DNA of 64,000 nt from NCBI RefSeq assembly GCF_019393635.1, contig NC_057861.1, positions 302,953,468 through 303,017,467 on the forward strand, written 5' to 3'. Each line of letters opens with the position of its first letter. Within the stretch, counting starts at the first letter, position 1. Position numbers and translations under genes: made by a program. The DNA is from Dromiciops gliroides (Eukaryota; Chordata; Mammalia; Microbiotheria; Microbiotheriidae). Positions 36,746 through 47,100 of the stretch are shown in pieces. The notes below the pieces were generated by a model, which saw only the letters and a list, made by a program, of their open reading frames with translations, ran no database searches and was not told where the DNA came from.

Positions 36746-37134
36746 TAGCATGTAAACAATCCATCCTCACATTTCTCCTTCGAGTTAAAAAGATATATGT
36801 ATCTTTCTATGTCTCCCTGGTTCCTGTATTTCTGTTTCAAAATGTCAACTCATTTCTGGCCTTTTCATCAGGAATGCTTGGAAATCTGCTATTTAATTAA
36901 AGGTTCATTTTTACCCTATCATTTTATACTTGGTTTTTCCAGATAAGTTATTCTTGGTTCTAAGTCTTTATCTTTTGAGCGTTGGAATATCTTATTGAAA
37001 TATGGGAATAAGCTCTCCTTTATAGTGACAGCTACCAAGACTTAGGGGTATGTAGGGTATTCAAGGAGAACTAGCTCATCTGGTGTGAGGGCTTCCTGAG
37101 CACAGAGCTATTCATCCACCTTTGTTGTCTGTCT

Positions 37135-37275
37135 GTCACCCAGCTCTCACCTGTGAATCCAAGAAGCTGTGGCATGTGCATCTGGCACATCCTGGTAAAA
37201 CCTTCTCAGCAGACAGGCTAAATCAGGTTTAGAGTAACCAAAAGGCCTGAAACTCGTTGATGAGTTAGGGGGATA
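37135..37275 (-). repeat. Unnamed interspersed repeat, copy 2
   Basis: Reverse complement matches 17080-17268 through the shared end CACAGGTGAGAG, with matching words TATCCCCCTAACTCA, GGTTTTACCAGG and CCACAGCTTCTT. Truncated relative to copy 1. Confidence 0.65.
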
Positions 37276-37339
37276 ACTTCTATAATGTCTGTACTGCTCA
37301 AATGTTATTTACTATCTGCTACTCATTATTGTTTTTATT

Positions 37340-37465
37340 TGCCTCCTCAATCAATTTTAAGCTCTTGAAAGACAGTGGTTATGTCTTATATTGCTTTGTA
37401 TTCCTTGACCCTAAAACAATGCTTTAGACATAGTAAGTACCAAATAAATGTTTACAGATAACTAT
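37340..37465 (+). repeat. L2 3' end
   Basis: TTAAGCTCTTGAAAGACAGTG and TAGTAAGTACCAAATAAATG. Confidence 0.75.
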
Positions 37466-37559
37466 ATAACACATGCCTAAAATGCACCCCTTCTTTCACT
37501 TCTTAAAGATTCCAGTTTTATATCACAAGTGCAAAACACCGAATAGATTATTTAAACTT

Positions 37560-37707
37560 TTTTTGGGGGGGGCAGGGCAATGAGGGTTAAGTGACTTGCC
37601 CAGGGTCACGTAGCTAGTTAAGTGTCAAGTGTCTGAGGCTGGATTTGAACTCAGGTCCTCCTGAATCCAAGGCCAATGCTTTATCCACTGCATCACCTAG
37701 CTGCCCT
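37560..37707 (-). mobile_element. WSINE-type SINE
   Basis: Duplication GATTATTTAAACTT (37546) and GATTCTTTACACTT (37708). Confidence 0.92.
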
Positions 37708-37729
37708 GATTCTTTACACTTTTAATAAA

Positions 37730-37833
37730 AAACAAATGAAACGTTTCACTAATTTATGTGTCATCCTTGCATCGGGCCATGCTAATTTTCTGGGTTGTTC
37801 CAATTTTAGCAAATGTACGGCCTATGCAAGCAC
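37730..37833 (-). pseudogene. U6 snRNA pseudogene
   Basis: On the minus strand it reads GTGCTTGCATAGGCCGTACA, then CTAAAATTGGAACAACCC, TTAGCATGGCCCGATGCAAG and GATGACACATAAATTAGTG. This follows human U6 (GTGCTCGCTTCGGCAGCACA...) from end to end at about 80 percent by eye. Changes in the ACAGAGA region (CCCAGAA) and the 5' stem rule out function. It sits next to an L2 tail remnant (37840-37875). U6 retrocopies made by L1 are common in mammals. Confidence 0.9.
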
Positions 37834-37944
37834 ACAGAATAAACAGTAAAAATGTTTGTTGGTTGACTGATTTATATCTTGCAAAGCAATTTCCCATATA
37901 CTGTTATAGTCCCTGATCAGAATACTGTGACATGGCCACATTTA

Positions 37945-38130
37945 GGATCACAGCATTCAAATGCAGAGAGACTTAGAGACCACCAAATCTAAGCCCCCAT
38001 TTTACAAAGAAAGAAATGGAGGTCCAGAGGGTCAACATGCCTTGCCCTAGGCCCCACAGTCAGTAAGTAGCAGAGCCTGGTTATCAGGGGCAATGGATTC
38101 CCACTCAGGTGCTCTAGATTGAAAACTCTT
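37945..38130 (-). mobile_element. MIR CORE-SINE
   Basis: CATTTTACAAAGAAAGAAATGG, GGTCCAGAGGGTCAACATGC and CACAGTCAGTAAGTAGCAGA. Confidence 0.82.
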
Positions 38131-38277
38131 TGCCCTATTCTAGCATCTGTCCAAATTTATTTGATTTGCATAGTGACACAAGGGACTTTGAGTATGTAGT
38201 TGAATGCCATATTGAAACAGTGGTTAAGGAAATCAACCAAAGTAGGCAATAAGTTGGGAGGTCAGCAAAAACAAAGT

Positions 38278-38443
38278 TTTGTTTCGTTTTTTAATTTTTT
38301 TTTGGTGGGGCAATGGGGGTTAAGTGACTTGCCCAGGGTCACACAGCTGGTACATGTCAAGTGTCTGAGGTCAGATTTGAACTCAGGTACTCCTGAATCC
38401 TGGGCCGGCGCTTTATCCACTGCGCCACCTAGCTGCCCCCCCC
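38278..38443 (-). mobile_element. WSINE-type SINE
   Basis: Duplication AAAACAAAGTT at 38267 and 38444. Confidence 0.93.
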
Positions 38444-38863
38444 AAAACAAAGTTAAAACTCTATAGCAGAGGTCACTAGTCCCATTATTGATTCCCCTAG
38501 CCCATCTTAATATGGCAAATAGTCCAAATGGTTGTGTACAGAAAAATGTTGAACCATTTCAAAATCTTCAATGAAATTTTTCTTCAAAACTGAACATGTT
38601 TCAGAAAAGCAGAACTGTGAAATAGTTTACAATTCATGCAATATGATCAACCCTGGGAATTTTTACACATGAGTTTTTTTTCCAAGGAAGTGAATTGGGT
38701 TTGCACTATTTTTAAAAACTCATAGTCCTATTTATTCAATAGAACATATCGTGAAGGAGGAGTCATTTTCAATCCTTCTCCATATCCCTCTCCGCCAACT
38801 GCATTAGGCTTTTCATAACTCTCCTTCCCTCCTCCTCAACAATTTAAAAAAAACTACCTAATA

Positions 38864-39014
38864 GGGGCAGCTAGGTGGTATAGTGGATAAAGCACCAGCC
38901 CTGGATTCAGGAGGACCTGAGTTCAAATCCAGCCTCGACGCTTGACACTAGCTGTGTGACCCTGAGCAAGTCACTTAACCCCAATTGCCTCACTAAAACA
39001 AAACAAAACAAAAC
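38864..39014 (+). mobile_element. WSINE-type SINE
   Basis: Duplication AAAAACTACCTAATA before 38864 and after 39014; tail of (AAAAC)n. Confidence 0.94.
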
Positions 39015-39039
39015 AAAAAAACTACCTAATAACTAAAAT

Positions 39040-39440
39040 AAATTAAATAGTATCTCCTTCCACGGGGACTGCTGGTACTGTTTCAGTTTGATGCCTTCTT
39101 GGCATCCGTGCAGATCTTGGATGCTTATAATGGAGAAGCCTGACTCACTTGTTCATAGAACTGTTTATTCCACCCCCACAGAGAAGGTGATGAGGGTTCT
39201 AGAGTTACCCTTCTGTTACTCCCAGACTCAATTTTGGCTGCTCATAAGAACCTTTGATAGTTTTTTATAGTTTTACTATTGTAAGTCTTAATGTTCTCTT
39301 ATTATTTATCATACAATTAGATTTGCATTTTTGTTTCTGATATAGCAATCTTTTAGTAACAATCTTTAATTAAAAACTAGCCATCTCACAATTGTCATCT
39401 CCACAAAGGCAGTGCCATTCTTCCCACAAATCAATCAATC
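39040..39440. other. Unassigned sequence
   Basis: No gene or repeat recognised. Confidence 0.35.
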
Positions 39441-39449
39441 AGCACTCAT

Positions 39450-40180
39450 TCTACCATTACCAAAAACTGGAAACTGAGTGAATGTCCATCTACTGGGGAG
39501 TGGCTTAACAAATTATGATAGACTTCGAGCTTTAGAGCTGGGACTGCTTTTATGTTTCTGTGTATTCCCCCGGGGTTAAGTAGTCAATCAATAAATATTT
39601 ATCAAACACCTATTATGTGCTAGGCACCATGTTAAGCATTGGGGGTTACAAAGAATGGTTAAAAAAAAAAACAGTCCCTACTCTCAAGGAGCACATGTGA
39701 ACAAATATGTACAAACAAACCATAAGCAGGACAAATTGGAAATAATCAACAGAGGGAAGGCAATAGAATACAGTTCCTGGCATATAGTAGGCACTTAATA
39801 AATGTTTATTGACTGACTAGAGAAAATAATGGAATATGATTGTACTATAAAAATGATAAAATGGTCATTTCTGAAGAAACTGGGAAGACCTCTATGAACA
39901 GAGTAAAATGAGTAGAACTAGAACAATCTACAATAATAATATTATAAAGAAAAACAACTTTGATGCCAAGAAGGCACTAAACTCAAAGTGAAAATTCATG
40001 GTTACTTGGGAAAGATAAAACATGCTACTATGGACTTAAAAATCAGAATAAGACATAAAATTTTGGACATGGCCAGTGTGGGAATGTTACCCGTGCCCCC
40101 TTCCCCAACACAAATTTGTTATAGGGGTTTTCTTTTTCTTTTTCTTTCTGTTGGGGAGGGGGGAATAAATACTTATTAAT
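39450..40180 (+). mobile_element. Old L1 3' end split by L2
   Basis: ORF2-tail text at 39450-39525 (AATGTCCATCTACTGGGGAG) resumes at 39830 (ATAATGGAATATGATTGTAC) and continues to a 3' UTR with AAAATTTTGGACATGGCCAG (40055-40074) and a G-rich stretch near 40155. The interval 39526-39829 is L2. Confidence 0.75.
39526..39829. repeat. L2 in L2: plus-strand tail split by a minus-strand tail
   Basis: Plus L2 at 39526-39570 and 39770-39825 (CTGGCATATAGTAGGCACTT). Minus L2 at 39576-39768 (CAATAAATATTTATCAAACA). Confidence 0.65.
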
Positions 40181-40356
40181 CACCCAAATCCCTACCATGT
40201 CCCTTCCCTCAAGTTTATATTCTACCACTAATTCTAGGATAGTTTTATTTTAATTGTCTCAGTTCTTTTGAACTTCCTGAAGAGGAAAAAATGAAGGTGA
40301 ACAGGTTGCTGTTTTCAGGTAAGTTTTCTTGAGTACACTGAAGGTGTCTAAAAACG

Positions 40357-40364
40357 AGAGTGTG

Positions 40365-40429
<65 letters not shown>

Positions 40430-40451
40430 GTATCTGTCTGTCTGTCTGTCT
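40357..40451. repeat. (GT)n then (CTGT)n microsatellite upstream of LMAN1
   Basis: About 40 GT-type units followed by CTGTCTGTCTGTCTGTCTC, about 300 bases before the LMAN1 start codon. Confidence 0.97.
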
Positions 40452-40692
40452 CTAAACTTCCCCCCCTCCTCCTTGTCCGCTCTCCTAGTCAGGTAAGCAA
40501 GGCACAAGTTCAAGTCGCCCTGCCCCCATGGAGCGAGGCATAGTGGATCATCAGGCCCCCGCTCCTTCTGGTCCCGCCCCTCGCAGGGTTTCCCCGCCCC
40601 CAAGTGTCCCAGCCACGCGGCTGAGGGGAAAGAGGCGGTGCTGGTGGGCGTGGCTTCCCCTGGCCCCGAGGGGGGGGGGTCCGGCGGCTCCG

Positions 40693-40711
40693 CCAATCGC
40701 CTAGCGCCCTG
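40693..40711 (+). promoter_or_regulatory. CCAAT box, weak ER-stress-element-like arrangement
   Basis: CCAAT at 40693-40697 is followed after nine bases by CCCTG at 40707-40711. The ER stress response element bound by NF-Y and ATF6/XBP1 is CCAAT-N9-CCACG, so the second half has two mismatches. As I recall, human LMAN1 is induced by the unfolded protein response, which makes the spacing worth noting. The CCAAT box itself is convincing; the ERSE reading is tentative. Confidence 0.4.
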
Positions 40712-40768
40712 TTGGCTGTTCGCTCGGTGTTTCGTTCCCTCCGCCGGCGGGCCGCCTTGTCCCAGAAT

Positions 40769-40780
40769 CCAAGATGGCGG
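40769..40780 (+). promoter_or_regulatory. YY1-type motif overlapping the LMAN1 start codon
   Basis: CCAAGATGGCGG matches the core YY1 consensus AAGATGGCGGC and includes the initiator ATG. Such sites just downstream of the transcription start are common in housekeeping CpG-island promoters. Confidence 0.55.
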
Positions 40781-41002
40781 GGTCCAGGAGCAGGGGTCCC
40801 AGGGCCGGGGCCGGGCCGCTGCTCTGTGCGCTGCTACTATCTTTGAGCCGTTTCTCCAGCGGCCAAGGAGCGGGCGGAGACCCCGGGGCCGGTGCCACCC
40901 CGGCCCCGCAGCCCCATCGCCGGTTCGAGTACAAGTACAGCTTCAAGGGGCCACATCTGGTGCAGAGCGACGGGACCGTGCCCTTCTGGGCCCACGCGGG
41001 GA
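40774..41002 (+). CDS. LMAN1: LMAN1 exon 1 coding part (residues 1-76 and first base of codon 77)
   Basis: The start ATG at 40774 sits in a CpG island and begins MAGSRSRGPR, as in human LMAN1 (MAGSR). A hydrophobic stretch LLCALLLSLSRF near residues 17-27 is the signal peptide core, with likely cleavage near SSG/QG. A Pro/Ala-rich linker (ATPAPQ) makes the region before HRRFEY about five residues longer than I remember in human. The exon ends with one base of an Asn codon before a consensus GTAAGT donor at 41003. Confidence 0.96.
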
Positions 41003-41459
41003 GTAAGTGCGGATCTTGGGCGGGGGGGTCCCTTCCCCAGACCTCTTCCCCCAGGGCCCTGTTCGGCTAAGAGACGGGAAGCCTCCTTACCCGGGGAGGG
41101 GGGAGGGGAAAGGAGGGGTAGTCTGGGAGGAAGAGGGGCGTCTTCCCTCGCTTCTCCCGGAGTCGACCCCCGCCCTTCCCCCTCCCTGGGGTCCCACGAC
41201 CCTTCTCTCTCCCCACCCCCGGCCATCCGTCAGTGCCGTTTCTCCCGCTCCGTCTCCACCTCCCTTGAAACCTTTGGTTTCTTGCATCAGGTTTCAGTCC
41301 TTTAGTCCCGCCACGTATCGCTTGGGGGATCCCGCCCCCTTTCCCTGGAAGTGGGAGAGCTCCCTCTGCCCAGCGCCGGCTCTCCGGGTTCACTTGGACC
41401 GACCCCGCTTAACTAAGGTCGTGGAGGGTTCAGGGGACACACACACACATACACACACA

Positions 41460-41511
<52 letters not shown>

Positions 41512-44067
41512 ATTAAGAATCCTTGACTTGAGTATTCATTCAACAAACATTCAGGCAGTGGTTGGACACAGTACAGGACTGCAGTCTCCAAGCCATCTAA
41601 CACCCCCCCCCCCTGCTCTGCCTCCTTGCAAATGCTGCCTCTCACGTGAGGCCTTTCTTGATTACCCTCCCCCCTCCAGCTGCTAATGCTTCACTTCGGA
41701 ATTACTTTGTGTATTTATTGTATGTATTTTTTGTATTTTCTTACGTATTCATCTTTTCCCATTTAGAATATAAGCTTCTTGAAGGCGGCCATGGTTTCAT
41801 TTCTGTCAAGTGCCTGGCTCATAGTAGCCTTTTGACAAATGCTCTCTAGTACCTAGTGCTTGGCACATAGTGGGTAGGCACTTAACAAATGCTTGTTGAT
41901 TGCTTGTGTGGTGAGAATCCATGTTAGGCTGGCTCATCTAAAAAATTAAGGTGAAAAAAAGATCCTTACTCTCAGAGCTTTATGATCTATATAAAGTAGG
42001 GAGTTTCATTTAAGTCTTAAGGTTTTTATGATTTATGTCCCCCACAGCACCCGAGATGACCTGTGTTGGTTTTAGTGTCATTTAGCAGATTCTTTTGATG
42101 AGAGATAACAGATTACTTAAAACTGAAAATTCATCCATCTTCAGTTTGAGACAACTTAAAAGGGTAACTTGGCCTAGTCTTTATCTGATCCAGTTTCCTT
42201 TTTTGTATTGTAAAGCATGTAACTTTATACCGATCCTTTGTTTAGAAGAGGTGAGAAAAAAAAGAATGTTTTTAGGTTTTTTGAAATTCCATGTCTGTAT
42301 ACTGGGGAATTCATAGGATTTCAGACCATCTAGGGTTACCCCTGCATTTTACAAATGAGAAAACTTAGCCCATCCCAGTTTCAAAGGTGGGACCCAGTTT
42401 CTCTGACTCCAGAGCCAGTGTTCTTTTCTGCTACATCCAGTTACCAAATCATGCTAACTTTGTTTTCACTTTTTCATTTGATCTTCGAACTTTGAAGAAA
42501 ACATGTTACAAAATGTGATGATGTGTTTGGAGTCATTATTTCTAAAGGTTTACTTACGTGAAAAGAAAGTTCTTCAGATTTTAGTGGAATGGATCACCAT
42601 TAATTGATGTGTCTGTCAAGAATACTTTATGCAGTAAACTCTGGTGACTGGCCTGCCATTCTAGAAATAAGGATTTGTCATTAAAGAATTTATTGTAGAT
42701 TGAATTCTGGCCATCTTAGTTGCTTAATTATAAATAATTAAACACTGATTTATGTAAGCTTTTATACAGACTTTTATTTGTAGATTTGTATGCTTCAATC
42801 AAAATGCAGTGCTTCGTGGTATTGGTTTCTGAGTTGAGCATGTATAGGAAGTATATATGCAAGTAGAAACCTGTTGCATTTTAAGGACTAACATTAGAAA
42901 CTCCTTAAGGGTATATCTTGTGCTTTTTGGGTCCCTTCAGCTCATAGCCAATCAATATTTGTTGAATGAATGTCCGGGTTTAAGGGTGCAGTTTGTTTTC
43001 AGGAATGGAACAAGGGTACCTGGCCCACAAACAGAATCCTTGAACTTAGCTTCTCACTAACTTAACTGTAATCAGCTGAACTAACTAGACACAGATTGCT
43101 GAGTTGATGTGACTTTCTAAATTAGGGTTCATTCAATAAACATTGAAATGTGAGATTCAGTGTAATTTCACAAGCATTATTAAGTATTTTACAATGTTTG
43201 TCAACACTGGAGCATATACAACAGCTCCTTATGGAGCTTGTGATTTATTAGACTTAATACCATGTTTACGAATAACTAATACAAAAGAGACTGTTCTGAG
43301 GAGAGGCAACATGCTATAGTGACCACATTCTTGAGGCAGTTCTCGAAAAACCTGGGTTCAGGTTTTGCCTCTCATAAAAATTGTGACTGTGGTCAAGTCA
43401 GTGCTCTAGGCAATTTTCCGAGACAATCAGTTATAAATCAGTGACTGATACACATTGGTGGAAGGTGGTTCCAAACTGGGAAGTCTGCACTGATGAAATC
43501 ACAGGTCCAAAGTACTCCCCTCCCGTGTGTGTGTGTGTGTGTGTGGGGGGGGGGGGCTCTAAGTGTAAGTAAGTAAATATTTTGTGCACAAAGTGCTCTG
43601 GAAGGTCTAAGGTATCCAAGGAAAGAAAGGTAATTTCTTATTGGGATGAGAATGGGTGGGTGATCAGGGGAGGTTTCATGGCATTTGAACTAGGTCTTGA
43701 AAGATAAGGAGAATTTCATTAGGTAGAGCTTGGTAGGGGACAGAGGGGTAAACTATTAATCAGGAAACTAAGGAAAAGCAAAGTATGGAATATTTTGGAT
43801 TTCAGGCCCAATTCTCATCCTGGAAGTCACTTCTATGAATGTCAGTCTCATTAATTCATAGACATACATGAATTCATTAGACATACGTAGACTGTTAAAA
43901 TGACAGTGCTTTAGAGATCTGGTTTAACTTTGGAGGCTTTATATATTTAAATCTCTAAACCACCTCTTTCTTTTCACCTTTAATTACATTGAGAGTTGGG
44001 AAATTGGATGAATAAAGTTTGAAGTGTTTTATTATAAATTAAAAAAAAACATGATATATGTGTTCTT

Positions 44068-44102
<35 letters not shown>

Positions 44103-47100
44103 CCTCTCCCCCTCCCCTTCTCCCCCTCTTCTTCCCTCCCCCTCTGCCTCTCCTTCCCCCCCTCCCCTGTGTGCTTATTATTCCATCAGTGTAGGAGGCA
44201 GAACCTGTTTGATTAACTTCCCAATATAGTGCTTTGTGCCCGTGAGTTCAGTGAAGGTAAAATAAATAATAACAGTGAAGAATAACTAACTTTGTCCATG
44301 TTTTCACTTTTTTTTGCCTCAGTATTCTCACCAGTGTTTATCCCAAAGTAATAGGTTTTGCCCTGGACCTTTGCTCCTATAGATCAAATCATGAAATTTA
44401 ATGCCAGAAGGAACCTTAGAGATAATCTACTCTAATATGTTAATGTTAGAGATAAGAAAACAGATTCAGAGAGGCTATGATTTGTTCTAGGTCATATAAT
44501 CAGTGATAAGTCTTGACTTCCAGCCCAGTGTTCTTTTCCATATAGCACAATACTTCCCGATTTTAACTTGGAAAAAAGAAAGAATTCTGCTCCTTTCTTT
44601 CTTATTGGGAGTATTATACAAAGTTCTTATGAGATGTTCAAAGGATATTTTTGAATATATATGGTGTTGAAGGAAAATAATTTCAGAGTTTACTTTTTTA
44701 GTCAATCCTTTATTGTTTCTCATTAAGAATTTTAAGTATGTAAGTGCAGCTTTCTTTAATCAGGTCATCAGGCATAAATCTGACCATGTTACTTCAATGC
44801 TCAAGAACCTTCAGTGGCCCCCTATTGCCTCAAGGATGAAATATAATAGTTTGGCATATCCCTAGAATGCTCTCTTTCCTGAGCTCCCCTTCTTAAAATC
44901 CTTAGCTTCCTTAGATTCAGTTCATGTTCCATCTCTTGGAGGGAAGGGATGGAATCTTTCCTGATTCCAATCTAATTCTTAATGATGTTTCCTTCCCTAA
45001 ATAAGTATATTTACATGTGAACATGTTGTATTTCTGCCCCTGCCCCAATAAAATGAATTCAAGCTATTTGAGGGCATGGATCATTTTAAATTTTTTTGTA
45101 TACTCAGCACCTAGAATAATGTTTTGCATAGAGTAGGTGCTTAACAAATATTTGTTGGATTGGGTTTAATTGAATTGAAAATATGTGATTTCATTGTTCA
45201 AAAGTATTGAATTTTGAAGTGCCTGAAATTAAAAGTTTATTTTTAATAGAGAGTAGTTAAAATGGTGTGTTTTTTTAACTGAAATGTTCTACTTGTTACT
45301 AAGTTAAGTTGTCAACTTCAACCTATGCTTTACGGTCCATCTTGAAATACTTCTAAAAATTTGAAGGCTCTATGTATTGCAATGTTTAGTTGAATATTAT
45401 TGAAATATCACTCAAACCTTTCTTAAAATTTTTTTTTTCAGATGCAATACCTAGTTCAGACCAGATTAGAATAGCTCCGTCTTTGAAAAGCCAAAAAGGA
45501 TCAGTTTGGACAAAGACAAAGGCTTCATTTGAAAACTGGGAGATTGAAGTGACATTTCGAGTGACTGGAAGAGGACGAATTGGAGCTGATGGCCTAGTAT
45601 GAAAATTTGTTTAACTTAAAAAATGTACATAAGTACATAATTCTAGCCTCTTAAATTTTGCTGTGCTATATTAACAGGCAATTTGGTATACAGAAGCTCA
45701 AGGCTTGGAAGGCCCTGTGTTTGGATCAGCTGATAATTGGAATGGAGTTGGAGTTTTCTTCGATTCTTTTGACAATGATGGAAAGGTATGTTTCATTGGC
45801 CAAATGATAATATGCTTTATAGCATAATAACAATGATAGCTAACATTTATCTTGCATATTAAGGTTTTCAGAGTACGCTACATTTTCTCATTTAATCCTC
45901 ACAATAACCTTATGATTTATATGCTGTTATTATCCCCATTTTGCAGATGATGAAACTGAGGCTAAGAGACGTTAAGTGACTTGCCCAGAGTCACATAGCT
46001 AGTAAGTGTCTTAGAAGGAATTTGAACCCAAGCCTTTCTAATTTCAAGTCTACCACTTGATCTATTAGGCCATGCTACAATGAAATTGGGTTTATTAGTT
46101 TTTTCAATATTATCATATATGGGACATAGTTGTACATTTAAAAAATGTATTTACCATATTGATAGTAGTTTATTTCAAACTTTTTATAGATAACTTATAG
46201 TTGTATAAGTGTTTTATAAATATATAAATCCAAAAGCCATTCCCCTTGGATAAATGGTCAAAGAATGTCAACAGTTCTCAAAAGAATTGCAAAGTATAAA
46301 GAAATCTAGGAAAGACTATTCCACATCACTGGCAATAAGAAAAATGTAAGTCAAAACAATTCTGTGGTTTCACTTCACACCCAGAAAATTGTCAAAGATA
46401 ACAAAAGATGTCAGTGTTAGAGGAATTGTGGGAAAACAGGTACCCTGATATGCTGTTGGTTGAGCTGTAAATTGGTTCAGCCATTTTGGAAAGTATTTGT
46501 AAAATAACTAAGAGATCCCTCTGTTAGGCATATCCATATGGAATCAATGATTTTTTTAAAAAGGTACCATATATACCAAAATGTTCACAAAAATACTTTC
46601 TGTAGTAGCCAAGATGTGGAAAAAGAGTAAATGTCCATTATTTGGAAACCAAATTATAGTACATGAATGTAATACAATAGTACTATGCAGTTAAGAAATG
46701 GCAATTATGAAACAAAGAATGGAAAGATTTATATAATATGAACATGAAGGTAAATAGATATAATATGAATATGAAGGTAAATTTATATAATATGAATATG
46801 AAGGTATATGAAGGTAAAATTATAGAACGAGGAAAACTATACACTGTGACTACAATGATGTAAATGGAAAGAATGATGATGACAAAAAAGGAGAATTCTG
46901 TGAAATATAATATCCAATCTTATCCTCAAGAAGAGACACAACAATGTACCTTCCTCTGCTTTTTTTTGAACTTGGGGCCTGTGGAAGTGTAGGACACTGC
47001 ATATAATGTCAAACTTAGTTGGTTTTATTGAACTGTGGGGTGAGGTTTTTTTGCCTTTTAAAAAATTCTTTTTTATAAGGGATAGCTGAGAGGGGAAGAG

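Larger units (their letters stand above)
18360..37010 (-). mobile_element. Old L1/half-L1 nest: outermost minus-strand element with nested insertions
   Basis: Pieces of one old minus-strand L1 lie in order at 18360-20400 (3' and ORF2 end), 28072-28480 (RT region) and 33700-35560 (RT and endonuclease). A further block at 35600-37010 resembles a half-L1 purine-rich region and ORF1 end. The gap 20400-28072 is a younger minus-strand L1, and 28485-33690 is a plus-strand L1. The broken ends fit: GGTAATAATGCATT at 20391 and GGTAATTATACATT at 28073. Confidence 0.75.
40540..41420 (+). promoter_or_regulatory. LMAN1: CpG island promoter of LMAN1
   Basis: GC content and CpG density rise sharply from about 40540, against AT-rich flanks. 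GC boxes occur at about 40572 (CCCGCCCC) and 40592 (CCCCGCCCC), with a GGGCGTGG box near 40643 and a CCAAT box at 40693-40697. There is no clear TATA box. Transcription probably starts between about 40690 and 40760, giving a short 5' UTR, but the start site cannot be placed from sequence. Confidence 0.85.

Noticed and set aside
37730-37833. Functional U6 snRNA gene
   Set aside because: Key ACAGAGA and stem positions are changed and no proximal sequence element or TATA was seen upstream on the minus strand.
38262-38450. Recurring frame reading GVPEFKSDLRHLT and kin
   Set aside because: Appears wherever the WSINE-type SINE occurs; SINE translation, not a protein family.
40259-40696. 145-codon minus-strand frame across the LMAN1 promoter
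   Set aside because: It is built from the GT microsatellite (His-Thr repeats) and GC-rich promoter DNA; no sign of a real divergent gene.
40837-41226. Minus-strand frame opposite exon 1
   Set aside because: Shadow of GC-rich coding and intron sequence.
41007-41516. 169-codon open frame in LMAN1 intron 1
   Set aside because: It arises from GC-rich CpG-island sequence and runs into the (CA)n(GA)n microsatellite; it starts inside the splice donor and shows no protein-family features.
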